From: Caballeronia mineralivorans PML1(12)
GTDB lineage: Bacteria; Pseudomonadota; Gammaproteobacteria; Burkholderiales; Burkholderiaceae
Direction: 5' to 3'
Assembly: GCF_001028175.1 (NCBI RefSeq)
Contig: NZ_AEJF01000107.1
Span: forward strand, 1 to 40,963
DNA length: 40,963 bases
In this document: positions 1-8,561 of the stretch, one piece after another
Layout: every line of letters begins with the position of its first letter
Position numbering within the stretch: position 1 is the stretch's first letter
Program-made: the position numbers and the translations under genes
Notes under the pieces: generated by a model
The model's database searches: none
What the model was told of the DNA's origin: nothing
The model's input: only the letters and a program-made list of their open reading frames with translations

Positions 1-942
1 GCCGCCTGGCGTGCGCCGTGCGCCGCTCGCGCTGCTGCCTTTGCTGGCCGTGCCGCTGATCAGCTGGTCCAGTCCGAACCACCGGTTGAAAAGCCACATC
101 GATATCAACACGGTGACCAGCAACATGCCAGCCAGGGCGGCAGCCAGTCCCCAGTTCAGTTCTTCCGTGATGTTGTACGAGATCAGTTCGGCCGCCATGC
201 GTTGGCCCGGACCGCCCATGAGCGACGGCGTGATGTAGTAACCCACGGCGTTCATGAAGACGATGATCGCGCCCGCTATTGCACCCGGGCTGGTCAGCGG
301 CAGCACCACATGGCGCAATATGCTGGCGGAGCGCGCACCGAGGCTTTGCGCCGCCTGCACGAGCGTGGTGTCCATCGCGCGGAACGAGGCATAGAGCGGC
401 AGTACCACGAAAGGCATGAGCACGTGGGTCATGCCGATCATCACGCCCGTGAAGTTATACAGAAAGGCAATGGGCGCATCGACGATGCCGACGCTGGTCA
501 GCAACGTATTGAGTGGCCCGTTCTTGCCCAGCAGCGCGATCCAGGCCGCGGTGCGTACCAGCGCGCTCGACCAGAAAGGCAGCAGTACTGCAAAGAACAG
601 CAGGCGTGCTGCCGCCGGCGGCACCGTGGCCATCAAATAGGCGAGCGGGTAGCTCATCACCACGCACGACACCGTGACCGCTGCGGCAATGGTGAAAGTA
701 TTGCCCAGCACGATGCGATAGATCGGTGTATCGAGCACGTGCCGGTAGTGGGCCAACGTGAGCGTGCCGTCGTGGTAGAAACTTTCTTTGAGAAAGCCGG
801 CAATCGGCCCGACGAAGAACAGCAGCAGGAACAGCAGCAGGGGCAGGACGGCGAGAATGGCCGCGTGGTTCCGGCTGCGCCGTATCCGTGCAGTGGCGTC
901 CGTGCGCGCGGCGTGGGGCGGGAGGGGGGCGGTGCTTGCCAT
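1..942 (-). CDS. ABC transporter permease, PotB/spermidine-putrescine type (partial)
   Basis: Inner-membrane permease of a PotABCD-like importer. The frame is open from an ATG at 942 down to base 1 without a stop, so the C-terminus lies outside the window (314 codons visible). The N-terminus is short and basic, followed by a strongly hydrophobic segment (ILAVLPLLLFLLLFFVGPIAG), and several more membrane segments follow. The cytoplasmic EAA loop that contacts the ATPase is recognisable (VQAAQSLGARSASILRHVVLPL). It lies 97 bp downstream of the binding-protein gene on the same strand and is presumably co-transcribed with it. A second permease and an ATPase are expected beyond the left edge. The substrate is not certain: this family also takes up amino acids, opines and other small cations. 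Confidence 0.85.
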   Translation of the reverse strand, partial: MASTAPLPPHAARTDATARIRRSRNHAAILAVLPLLLFLLLFFVGPIAGFLKESFYHDGTLTLAHYRHVLDTPIYRIVLGNTFTIAAAVTVSCVVMSYPLAYLMATVPPAAARLLFFAVLLPFWSSALVRTAAWIALLGKNGPLNTLLTSVGIVDAPIAFLYNFTGVMIGMTHVLMPFVVLPLYASFRAMDTTLVQAAQSLGARSASILRHVVLPLTSPGAIAGAIIVFMNAVGYYITPSLMGGPGQRMAAELISYNITEELNWGLAAALAGMLLVTVLISMWLFNRWFGLDQLISGTASKGSSASGARRTPGG

Positions 943-1039
943 CGGTGTTCCAGTTTATCCGCCGGCTCTCTGGCCCGGTAAAGGCGAAGAGGCGGAGGGC
1001 AGGTTACAGGGCAATGCGGGCAATGCGGGCAACGCGTGC

Positions 1040-2089
1040 CTAGCGGGCACGGATCTGGTTGTAACGCTCGGTGATGGCCGGGCCGTTCTTGTCCCAGAAC
1101 TCCGAGTCCAAGAACAAGGCGCTCTTCAGGCGCTCAGGCGTAGACGGCAGACGCTGCTTGCGCGCGTCGTCAATCAGCGGGAAGGCGGCTTCGGTTGTCG
1201 GCCCGTAGGCGATGTACTTGCTGAACTCGGCCTGGTTCTTCGGCTGGCTCATGTAGTTGAGCAGCTTGATGCCTTCGGCGCGATGCGGCGCGCCCTTGAC
1301 GAGGGCGAAATAACCGACCTGCGCCACCGCGTTACCCCAGCCCATCTGGATCGGCAGTCCCGAATCCATGCCAGCCTGAAAACGGCCGTTCCAGCCGAGG
1401 GCCATGACCGCCTCGCCGCTGGCGAGCGCACTCACCGGCTCGGCACCGTTCTTCCACCACACGGCAACATACGGCTTGATCTTCTCGATCTGCTTCATCG
1501 CGCGATCCATGCCCTCGGGGGTGGACAGCACCTTGTAGACATCGGCGGGCGCAACGCCGTCGGCAATCAGCGCGGCCTCGATCACGGTCGCCGGGTCGTC
1601 CTGCAGTGTGCGCTTGCCGGGAAACCTGGCGACGTCCCAGAAGTCGGCAAAAGTACTCGGCTGCGGCTTGCCGGCCGGGAACGCCTTGGTCGAAAAACCG
1701 ATGTTGGTCGAGAAAATCTCCGACGGCACACCGTAGTCATTGCGGGCACCCGCAATGACGTGAGTCTGGTCGACCATGGCCGGCGTGATCTTCTCGAACA
1801 CGCCGAGCTTGATGCCGCGTGTCAGCCGGGCGCTGTTTTCAGTCACGACGTCCCACGCGACGGATTGGGTATCGATCATCGCGCGGATCTTGGCGACCTG
1901 CGGATCGGTGTCTTCCTGCACCTTGATGCCTGTCTCCTTGGCAAAAGGCTTGAGCCAGGCTTCGCGGATTGCGTTCTGGTAGGCGCCGCCCCAGCTCGCA
2001 AAATCCAGTTCGGCCGCCTGCACGGCCCCGCTCAGGAGAGCCGCGGCGGCCACCACGGCACAGCTCATCTTTTGCAACATGCTCGTCAT
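1040..2089 (-). CDS. ABC transporter substrate-binding protein, PotD/PotF-like
   Basis: Periplasmic binding protein of the extracellular solute-binding family that includes PotD/PotF (349 aa). The start at 2089 is chosen because GGAG sits 6 bases upstream and the resulting N-terminus is a clean signal peptide (MTSMLQKMSCAVV...GAVQA, cleavage before AELDF). A frame extension to 2173 would put non-signal sequence in front. The mature protein opens with the family hallmark LDFASWGGAYQ and later contains WDVVTENSARL. It is the first gene of the minus-strand transporter operon and diverges from the pxpA-like gene at 2198, with a long inverted repeat between them. Polyamine specificity is family inference only; the neighbourhood suggests an amino-acid or lactam-like ligand. 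Confidence 0.88.
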   Translation of the reverse strand: MTSMLQKMSCAVVAAAALLSGAVQAAELDFASWGGAYQNAIREAWLKPFAKETGIKVQEDTDPQVAKIRAMIDTQSVAWDVVTENSARLTRGIKLGVFEKITPAMVDQTHVIAGARNDYGVPSEIFSTNIGFSTKAFPAGKPQPSTFADFWDVARFPGKRTLQDDPATVIEAALIADGVAPADVYKVLSTPEGMDRAMKQIEKIKPYVAVWWKNGAEPVSALASGEAVMALGWNGRFQAGMDSGLPIQMGWGNAVAQVGYFALVKGAPHRAEGIKLLNYMSQPKNQAEFSKYIAYGPTTEAAFPLIDDARKQRLPSTPERLKSALFLDSEFWDKNGPAITERYNQIRAR

Positions 2090-2127
2090 CAATTGCTCCG
2101 CTTGGAAGAGGTTCACTCCGGGTTCCC

Positions 2128-2158
2128 GCCATTGGCACGCACATTGCATGCCAATGGC
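2128..2158. promoter_or_regulatory. Perfect 10-bp inverted repeat, candidate operator
   Basis: GCCATTGGCA at 2128-2137 and TGCCAATGGC at 2149-2158 form a perfect inverted repeat whose half-site centres are 21 bp apart, two helical turns. It lies in the 108-bp space between the divergent transporter and pxpA-like genes. An overlapping TGGCATACCA at 2155-2164 resembles GntR-type operators. A regulator controlling both directions is inferred; no regulator gene is visible beside it. Confidence 0.5.
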
Positions 2159-2197
2159 ATACCAAACCCGCAAGGGCGTATTTTTCCAAGGGAAAAA

Positions 2198-2971
2198 ATG
2201 TCAGAGGTGGACCTGAATTCGGATCTGGGCGAAAGCTTTGGTCCTTACAAGATGGGCGATGACGAGGCAATGCTGGGGTTGATTACGTCGGCCAATGTCG
2301 CCTGCGGATTTCATGGCGGCGACCCGGTCGTGATGCACCGTACTGCGGCGCGTGCCCTGGAAGGGCGCATCGATATTGGTGCACACCCAGGGTTCAATGA
2401 CCTCTGGGGCTTCGGTCGCCGCAAGATTGTCGGCGACAGCGCGGCCGACATCGAGAAGATGCTGATCTATCAGATCGCAGCCCTGCAGGGCATGGCCCGT
2501 GCCGTCGGTCACCGCGTGACTCATGTGAAGCTGCATGGGGCGCTGGCGACGCTGGCTTTCGATGACAGGGACCTGTCGGAAGCGTTGGTGCGGGCGATGC
2601 GCGTCCTGGATCGCGACCTGATTCTGGTTAGTACACCTCACAACGAGACTGAACGGGCTGCCCGCCGCGGCGATATCCGCGTGGCCTGCGAAGTGTTCGC
2701 CGATCGCCTCTATGGGGACAACGGGCTGACACTGCCCCGAAGCGAACCTGGTGCAGTCATCCATGATCCGGCGGAGGCCGCAGCGCTTGCCCTGCGGATG
2801 GTTGACGAACAGGCCATTCGCACCGTGAGCGGCGCCAAGGTCGGCATGCCGGTCCACACGATCTGCGTGCATGGCGACAACCCGCACGGCGTGATCATCG
2901 CTGCCGCAGTCCGCGCCGCGCTCGAAGGCGCGGGCATACGTGTGCGGCCGATCAGCGAACTGGACATCTGA
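2198..2971 (+). CDS. pxpA: 5-oxoprolinase subunit A-like protein (LamB/YcsF family), copy 1
   Basis: LamB/YcsF-family protein (257 aa), the PxpA subunit of the bacterial ATP-dependent 5-oxoprolinase PxpABC, which opens pyroglutamate to glutamate. The start is set at 2198 because the family N-terminus begins here (VDLNSDLGESFGPYKMGDD) with a purine-rich AAGGGAAAAA just upstream. Family motifs seen are SANVACGFHGGDP, GAHPGFNDLWGFGRR and VKLHGALA, and ICVHGDNPH near the C-terminus. The usual VKPHGALYN segment reads VKLHGALATLA, so this copy departs from the consensus more than the second one at 6003. It is not adjacent to pxpBC but separated from them by an aminotransferase. It may act on a related substrate. 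Family confidence is high, exact role moderate. Confidence 0.85.
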   Translation: MSEVDLNSDLGESFGPYKMGDDEAMLGLITSANVACGFHGGDPVVMHRTAARALEGRIDIGAHPGFNDLWGFGRRKIVGDSAADIEKMLIYQIAALQGMARAVGHRVTHVKLHGALATLAFDDRDLSEALVRAMRVLDRDLILVSTPHNETERAARRGDIRVACEVFADRLYGDNGLTLPRSEPGAVIHDPAEAAALALRMVDEQAIRTVSGAKVGMPVHTICVHGDNPHGVIIAAAVRAALEGAGIRVRPISELDI

Positions 2972-3017
2972 AAACGTTTCTTCATCGCAAGAATGACCGG
3001 ATCATCACAAGGAATTC

Positions 3018-4238
3018 ATGTCTTCCGCTCTTACCGCCGCTTATCTTTCCGACCGATTGCTTGTGCTCAAACCTTCGGCCACCGGCGCCATGTCGCAGGC
3101 AGCCCGCGAACTCACCGCCCAAGGGCGTTCGATCATCAGCCTTAGCGAAGGCGAGCTTGATTTCGATACGCCGGTGCATATTCAGCACGCGGCGATCCGG
3201 GCAATCGTGCAGGGCGAAACGCGCTATACCGATGTGGGTGGCACGCCGCGTCTGAAGGCCGCCATCGTCGACAAGTTTCGTCGTGACAATGGCTTGTCGT
3301 ATGAGAGCAGCGAAGTCATCGCGTCGACAGGGGCGAAGCAGATTCTCTTCAATGCGTTTCTGGCTACGCTCAATGAAGGCGATGAAGCGATCGTCGTTGC
3401 GCCCTACTGGGTCTCGTACACGGAAATGATCCGCCTGGCGGGCGGCATACCCGTGAAACTCATGCCACATGCCGGGCAGGGGTTCAAACTGCAGCCGCAG
3501 GATCTGGCGCGAGCGATTACGCCGAAGACGCGCTGGCTCGTGTTGAATTCGCCGTGCAACCCATCGGGGGCACTGTACTCGGCCGACGAACTGCGCGCGC
3601 TCGCCGACGTGCTGCGCGATCATCCGCGCGTGCTGGTGATGTCGGACGACATCTATGAGGAAATCGTTTTCGACGGCACGTTCTGCTCCTTTGCGCAGGC
3701 GTCCCCCGGCATGAGCAGCCGGACATTGACGATCAACGGTGTATCGAAGGCCTACGCCATGACAGGCTGGCGGCTCGGCTATGCGGGCGGGCCGCGCTGG
3801 CTCATCAAGGCACTCGAGATGCTGCAGTCGCAGAGCACCAGTAATCCGAGCTCGATCAGCCAGGCTGCGGCACTGGCCGCGCTCGAGGGACCTCGCGCGT
3901 TTCTCGATGAATGGCGCGCGAGGCTTCGGGAACGCCGGGCGCTGGCGCTCCGCATTCTCGCATCGGCTGCACCCTTGCTCACGCTCGGAGAGCCGCCGGC
4001 AGCGTTCTACCTGTATGCGGACTGTAGTGCGGCGATCGGCAAACGTACGCCCGAGGGTGTGCTGATCGAAACGGATGCTGATCTTGCGCGCTATCTGCTG
4101 CACGATGCAGGCGTCGCAGTGGTGCCCGGCACGGCGTTTGGCATGGCGCCATACCTGCGGCTGGCCTATGCCGTATCGGACTCACGCCTGCAGGAAGCCT
4201 GCGAGCGGATTGTCGCTGCCTGCCTGAGGCTCGCATGA
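3018..4238 (+). CDS. Pyridoxal-phosphate class I/II aminotransferase
   Basis: Fold-type I PLP-dependent aminotransferase of the aspartate aminotransferase family (406 aa, normal length). The start has AAGGA 4-5 bases upstream. Visible motifs are GGTPRLKAAI, the substrate/PLP region NSPCNPSGALYS, the DDIYEE segment and the Schiff-base lysine K244 in SKAYAMTGWRLGYAGG. It probably transfers an amino group from an amino acid to 2-oxoglutarate. The gene starts 46 bp after the first pxpA and overlaps pxpB by ATGA (4235-4238), which indicates translational coupling. Its place between two 5-oxoprolinase parts suggests it handles the amino acid released by ring opening; that link is inferred. Confidence 0.9.
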   Translation: MSSALTAAYLSDRLLVLKPSATGAMSQAARELTAQGRSIISLSEGELDFDTPVHIQHAAIRAIVQGETRYTDVGGTPRLKAAIVDKFRRDNGLSYESSEVIASTGAKQILFNAFLATLNEGDEAIVVAPYWVSYTEMIRLAGGIPVKLMPHAGQGFKLQPQDLARAITPKTRWLVLNSPCNPSGALYSADELRALADVLRDHPRVLVMSDDIYEEIVFDGTFCSFAQASPGMSSRTLTINGVSKAYAMTGWRLGYAGGPRWLIKALEMLQSQSTSNPSSISQAAALAALEGPRAFLDEWRARLRERRALALRILASAAPLLTLGEPPAAFYLYADCSAAIGKRTPEGVLIETDADLARYLLHDAGVAVVPGTAFGMAPYLRLAYAVSDSRLQEACERIVAACLRLA

Positions 4239-4975
4239 CCGGCCGTGAAGAGACGCTCTCGTGCGAGCGTGCATTCCCACGTATCGAAGCGCTGGGCGAT
4301 CGCTGTCTGATGGTCCGCTTTGGCGACCGGATCGACCCGGCGACCACCCGCGAGGTGCATTCGCTCACGGCCTGGCTGCTGGCTCACATGCCGACAGGGG
4401 TCGTGGACGTTGTGCCCGCCTTCACGACGGTCGCGCTGCATTATCTGCCTGAGCGCCTGCCGCGTGCCGGGGGTTCTCCCTACCGGCAACTCGCCGACTC
4501 GCTTGCGGCGCTGCTCGAAGGCGGCATTGCGCCAGTCGAACAGAGTACGCGGCTGGTCGAGGTGCCGGTCTGCTATGGCGGCGAGTACGGCCCCGATCTC
4601 GATGACGTCGCGCAGCGCTGCAATCTCACCACGGACGAAGTGATCCGTCTGCATGGTGCATCGGAACTGGTCGTGCAGACGTTCTTCTTCTCTCCGGGCA
4701 ATCCGTTCGCGGGCCCGCTTGATGCACGGCTCACCGTGCCGCGTCGCACCACTCCCCGCGCGCGCGTCGAGGCGGGGTCGGTAGCGATCGCCAACGGCCT
4801 GTCGTCGATCTATCAGGTCGCGTCACCCGGCGGGTGGAACGTGATCGGACGAACGCCATGGAGCATGTTCGATCTCGCGTGGACGCCTCCAACGCGCCTG
4901 CGGCTCGGTGACCGCCTGCGCTTTGTGCCGGTGTCGCCTGAGAGGTTCGCGAGCATGGACGAGCGCCGGTCATGA
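4235..4975 (+). CDS. pxpB: 5-oxoprolinase subunit B (KipI/allophanate hydrolase subunit 1 family)
   Basis: PxpB/KipI family (246 aa). It works with PxpC to form the ATP-using part of 5-oxoprolinase. Family features are the N-terminal LGDRCLMVRFGDRID, the central VPVCYGGEYGPDLDDVA, and the C-terminal block with RRTTPRARVEAGSVAIANG followed by SPGGWNVIGRTP. The usual GFxPGFPYL segment reads FFSPGNPFAGPLDARL, a noticeable variant. It overlaps the aminotransferase (ATGA) at its start and pxpC (ATGA) at its end, so the three genes are translated as a coupled set. In B. subtilis the homologue KipI inhibits a sporulation kinase; here the metabolic role is much more likely. Confidence 0.88.
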   Translation: MTGREETLSCERAFPRIEALGDRCLMVRFGDRIDPATTREVHSLTAWLLAHMPTGVVDVVPAFTTVALHYLPERLPRAGGSPYRQLADSLAALLEGGIAPVEQSTRLVEVPVCYGGEYGPDLDDVAQRCNLTTDEVIRLHGASELVVQTFFFSPGNPFAGPLDARLTVPRRTTPRARVEAGSVAIANGLSSIYQVASPGGWNVIGRTPWSMFDLAWTPPTRLRLGDRLRFVPVSPERFASMDERRS

Positions 4976-5982
4976 TGCACGTCGACAAACCCGGGGTTTT
5001 TTCATTGCTGCAGGATTGCGGGCGCTACGGGGTGCAGCGGCTCGGCGTGCCGGTCAACGGTGCGATGGACGAATGGTCGCACCGCGTGGCGAACCTTCTC
5101 GTCGGCAACGGCAAAACGGCTGCAACACTCGAATGTACGTTGCAGGGCCCGCACCTGCGGTTCGATCATGACACGCTGATCGCTGTCACCGGCGCCGACA
5201 TGGAGATCGTGATCGACGGTGTGCAGGCGCCTCGCAACCGGGCGGTACTCGTTCGACGCAACGCGACGCTTGCGTTCGGCAAGCGCACGGGCGGAGCACG
5301 CGCTTATCTGGCGGTGCGCGGCGGTTTTGCGACCGAACCGGTGCTGGGCAGTCGCAGCACGTTCGTCCGCGGAGCATTCGGCGGCTTCGAGGGGCGCGCG
5401 TTGCGCAAAGGAGATCAGGTGCCGCTGCATCCGGCAGACGCGGGTTATCCGGAGCTTCAGGCCGCGCTCATCTCATCCGGCATGCCGTTCGTGAATGGTC
5501 CGGTGTTCCGCTTCCAGTCCCACGCTGCTCCGATGGGCGCATGGCGCTTCATTACCGGGCCGCAGTGGGATGCGTTCAGCGACAAGGCCAGGCAGTCCTT
5601 CACCCATGACGTATTTCGCATCGATGCCAGATCCGACCGGATGGGTTATCGACTCAATGGTCCCGTGCTCGACCTGAAACATCCGCTTGAGATGGTGTCC
5701 GAAGCCGTCAACTTCGGCACGATCCAGGTCCCGCCGGACGGGAACCCGATCGTCCTGATGGCTGATCGGCAAGGCGCGGGCGGCTATCCGAAGATCGGCT
5801 ATGTGATCAGCGCCGACTTGCCCGCGCTTGCGCAGGCGTTGCCGGGAGACGCCGTGGGTTTTCTTCCGACGACGCTGGATGAAGCGGAGCAAGCCTATCT
5901 GGATCGGGAGGACCGGCTTGAGATCCTGCGTGCTGCCATCCGAAAGACGCTGCCCGAAGCGCTGGCGCACGACCCGACATGA
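4972..5982 (+). CDS. pxpC: 5-oxoprolinase subunit C (KipA/biotin-dependent carboxyltransferase family)
   Basis: PxpC/KipA family protein (336 aa, usual length). The N-terminus carries the family signature (VDKPGVFSLLQDCGRYGVQ, then GVPVNGAMDEWSHRVANLL and LECTLQGP). Further on are YLAVRGGF, the conserved GPQWDAF and VSEAVNFGTIQVPPDG. PxpB and PxpC together are needed for ATP-dependent opening of 5-oxoproline. The start overlaps the pxpB stop; two ATGs in tandem at 4972 and 4975 give the same protein within one residue. The stop at 5980 overlaps a possible ATG of the second pxpA. Confidence 0.9.
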   Translation: MMHVDKPGVFSLLQDCGRYGVQRLGVPVNGAMDEWSHRVANLLVGNGKTAATLECTLQGPHLRFDHDTLIAVTGADMEIVIDGVQAPRNRAVLVRRNATLAFGKRTGGARAYLAVRGGFATEPVLGSRSTFVRGAFGGFEGRALRKGDQVPLHPADAGYPELQAALISSGMPFVNGPVFRFQSHAAPMGAWRFITGPQWDAFSDKARQSFTHDVFRIDARSDRMGYRLNGPVLDLKHPLEMVSEAVNFGTIQVPPDGNPIVLMADRQGAGGYPKIGYVISADLPALAQALPGDAVGFLPTTLDEAEQAYLDREDRLEILRAAIRKTLPEALAHDPT

Positions 5983-6002
5983 CCTTTTCCACACGGACGA
6001 CA

Positions 6003-6782
6003 ATGGCATCGATTGATCTCAATTGCGACATGGGCGAGAGTTTCGGCCCCTGGACGATGGGTAACGACTCAGCGCTTCTCGACTATGTGACTTCCGCGAA
6101 CGTTGCGTGCGGTTTTCACGCGGGGGACCCGCAGACGATGCACCATCTGGTCGCGGCGGCCAAGGCCGGCGCGGTGGCGGTCGGAGCTCATCCGGGGCTG
6201 CCGGACCTGCAGGGCTTCGGCCGCCGCGAGATGGTGATCACGCCGCAAGAAGCGTATTCCCTCACGGTCTACCAGGTCGGCGCGCTGGCCGGATTCACGC
6301 GGGCGCTCGGCATCAGGCTGCATCACGTCAAGACGCATGGTGCGCTCTATCAGATGACCGCACGCAACGTGGCGCTGGCCGATGCGATCGCAAGCGCCGT
6401 GCGCGATGTCGACGCGGAGCTGATTGTCTACGTGGCGAACCCGAACATGGCACAGGCTGCGCAACGTGCCGGGCTGCGCGTCGCTTTCGAAGTCTACGCA
6501 GACCGGACGTACCAGGACGACGGTACGCTGACGCCGCGTCACATGCCGAACGCGATGATAGAGGACGTCGGCGAGGCCATTGCACAGGTACGACGCATGT
6601 TGCATGACGGTGTGGTGCGTTCGCTGAACGGCAACGACGTGCCGGTCGTTGCCGATACCGTGTGCATTCATGGCGATCAGCCGGGCGCGCTCGCCTTTGC
6701 GCAGCAATTGCGGGCCGGACTCGAAGCTGATGGCATCACGATTCGCGCGCCCGGAAGTGCCTGCATGACCGATTGCATGTGA
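6003..6782 (+). CDS. pxpA: 5-oxoprolinase subunit A (LamB/YcsF family), copy 2
   Basis: Second LamB/YcsF protein (259 aa), closer to consensus PxpA than the copy at 2198. Motifs: IDLNCDMGESFGPW, SANVACGFHAGDPQTM, GAHPGLPDLQGFGRR, the textbook VKTHGALYQM, EVYADRTYQDDG and VCIHGDQPG. The start at 6003 places the family N-terminus directly after ATG. An in-frame ATG at 5979 overlaps the pxpC stop as ATGA and would add MTFSTRTT; translational coupling makes it a real alternative. Immediately downstream of pxpBC, this is the most likely catalytic partner of that pair. Confidence 0.9.
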   Translation: MASIDLNCDMGESFGPWTMGNDSALLDYVTSANVACGFHAGDPQTMHHLVAAAKAGAVAVGAHPGLPDLQGFGRREMVITPQEAYSLTVYQVGALAGFTRALGIRLHHVKTHGALYQMTARNVALADAIASAVRDVDAELIVYVANPNMAQAAQRAGLRVAFEVYADRTYQDDGTLTPRHMPNAMIEDVGEAIAQVRRMLHDGVVRSLNGNDVPVVADTVCIHGDQPGALAFAQQLRAGLEADGITIRAPGSACMTDCM

Positions 6783-6911
6783 CAGCCGAAGCGGCGCACA
6801 AAGGACTTACGTAACCTCGCTACCCACCCGCTATCAAGCGGTGGTGTAAACGCAACCCGCTTTTTGCCGGAATCTCCGATGTTCAATACGACAACCTTGC
6901 TTGGATCCGTC

Positions 6912-8516
6912 ATGAACGCCTCGAAAAGGACTACTGATTTTAGTGTATGGCGGCAGCGAATTCGAGCCGTACTGGGCGCGACGCTAGCGGCCGGCGCCGT
7001 TTTGACCACGCCGGTCCAGGCACAGGTACGAGGCGGCACCTTGCAGGCGATCGCGCAGCCTGAGCCGCCGTTGCTGATGCTCGGACTGAATCAGCAGACG
7101 ACCACGCAATACGTCGGGGGAAAAATCTATGAAAGCCTGCTGACGTGGACGCCCGATCTGAAGCCGGCGCCGGGCCTCGCGAAAGCGTGGCGCATCTCGG
7201 ATGACGGCAAGGTCTACACATTCGACCTGCAAACAGGAGTGAAATGGCACGACGGCCAGCCGTTCACCGCCGACGACGTCGTGTTCAGCATCGACAAGTT
7301 CCTGCGGCAGGTGCATCCGCGTGCCCGCGTCATCATCAACCAGTTCGTCGAGTCGATCAAGGCGACCAGCCCGGCACAGGTCCGCATCGTGCTGAAGACG
7401 CCGTTTCCCCCGTTCCTGAAGGCATTCGTCAGCGACAACATGCCGATGGTGCCGAAGCATATCTACGACGGCACCGACTTCGCATCGAACCCGGCGAACC
7501 AGCATCCGATCGGCACCGGACCGTTCAAATTCCAGGAATGGAAAAAAGGGCAGTACATCGTGCTCGTCCGCAATCCTGATTACTGGAGGCCGGGGCTGCC
7601 TTACCTGGACAAGATCGTGTTTCGCGTCATTCCGGATGCCGCGTCGCGTTCAGTGGCGTTCGAGCGCGGCGATGTGCAGGTGCTGAGCAGCGGCGATGTG
7701 GACAACGTCGACGTAAAGCGTCTCAAGGCATTACCGAAGGTGACCTATACGCTCAATGGCGCGGAGATGTTCTCAAAGCTCGCCTACGTACAGATGAACG
7801 AGCACAAGCCGCCGTTCGACAACATCAAGGTGCGTCAGGCGGTGATGGCTGCGATCAATCGCAAGTTCATCGTCGACAATATTTTCTTCGGGATCGGCAA
7901 GGTCGCGACCGGTCCGATTTCATCGACCACGCCGTTCTACGACGCTCATGTCACGCCCTATACCTACGACCCGAAGAAAGCGCGGCAACTGATCGCCGAG
8001 TCTGGTGTCGATCTGTCGAAGACGCCAATCAGGATCCTGTCGTACCCGTACGGCTCCGCTTGGGACCGGCTTGCCGAGTACACGAAGCAGTGCCTTGAAC
8101 AGGTCGGCTTCAAAGTCAGCATCGAGGCTGCCGACCCGGGCACGTGGGCTACGCGTGTGTCGAATTTCGATTTCGACATGACCTTCAGCTTCACGGCCCA
8201 ATACGGCGACCCGGCGCTCGGCGTCTCGCGTCTTTACCTGAGCCGCAACGAGGTCAAGGGCTCGCCGTTCGTCAACAACGAGGGTTATCGGAACCCGAAA
8301 GCCGACGAATTGTGGGATCAGGCTGCAGCAGCCACGTCGAACGACATGCGCCAGAAGCTTTATTCGCAGCTTCAGCAGATGCTCGTCGACGACGTCGCGA
8401 ACGGCTATCTGTTCGAAATCCAGAACCCCACGCTCTACCGGAGCAACATCCACAACCTCGTGACGACCGCGATCGGCCTTAACGATACGTTTGCCGATGT
8501 GTACCTGGACAAGTGA
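6912..8516 (+). CDS. ABC transporter substrate-binding protein, peptide/nickel family (SBP_bac_5)
   Basis: Periplasmic binding protein of the DppA/OppA cluster (534 aa from 6912). The start is chosen to give a compact signal peptide (MNASKRTTDFSVWRQ, then a hydrophobic core, cleavage after VQAQ). An in-frame ATG at 6879 and a TTG at 6864 are alternatives. Family features: YESLLTWTPDLKPAPGLAKAWRISDDGKVYTFDLQ near the mature start, then VKWHDGQPFTADDVVFS and GTGPFKF. It is the first gene of a five-part set with two permeases, a fused ATPase and an amidohydrolase. The ligand is unknown; this family carries peptides, opines, glutathione and many other amides. Confidence 0.9.
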   Translation: MNASKRTTDFSVWRQRIRAVLGATLAAGAVLTTPVQAQVRGGTLQAIAQPEPPLLMLGLNQQTTTQYVGGKIYESLLTWTPDLKPAPGLAKAWRISDDGKVYTFDLQTGVKWHDGQPFTADDVVFSIDKFLRQVHPRARVIINQFVESIKATSPAQVRIVLKTPFPPFLKAFVSDNMPMVPKHIYDGTDFASNPANQHPIGTGPFKFQEWKKGQYIVLVRNPDYWRPGLPYLDKIVFRVIPDAASRSVAFERGDVQVLSSGDVDNVDVKRLKALPKVTYTLNGAEMFSKLAYVQMNEHKPPFDNIKVRQAVMAAINRKFIVDNIFFGIGKVATGPISSTTPFYDAHVTPYTYDPKKARQLIAESGVDLSKTPIRILSYPYGSAWDRLAEYTKQCLEQVGFKVSIEAADPGTWATRVSNFDFDMTFSFTAQYGDPALGVSRLYLSRNEVKGSPFVNNEGYRNPKADELWDQAAAATSNDMRQKLYSQLQQMLVDDVANGYLFEIQNPTLYRSNIHNLVTTAIGLNDTFADVYLDK

Positions 8517-8561
8517 CGTGCAAAGGCCTGTCCGGCAGCCATCGCCGAGGAGAATCGTTTC

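Noticed and set aside
788..2197. Long plus-strand open frame leading into the first pxpA-like gene
   Set aside because: It is antisense to the binding-protein and permease genes and has no domain similarity. The pxpA family N-terminus starts at 2198.
2982..4103. Minus-strand open frame of 373 codons
   Set aside because: It is the antisense shadow of the aminotransferase; high GC leaves the opposite frame open. Its residues are rich in R, H and Q with no motif.
6821..6850. Hairpin CCACC(C)GCT-ATCA-AGCGGTGG after the second pxpA, considered as a terminator
   Set aside because: The stem has a bulge and no T-run follows; it may be chance in GC-rich DNA.
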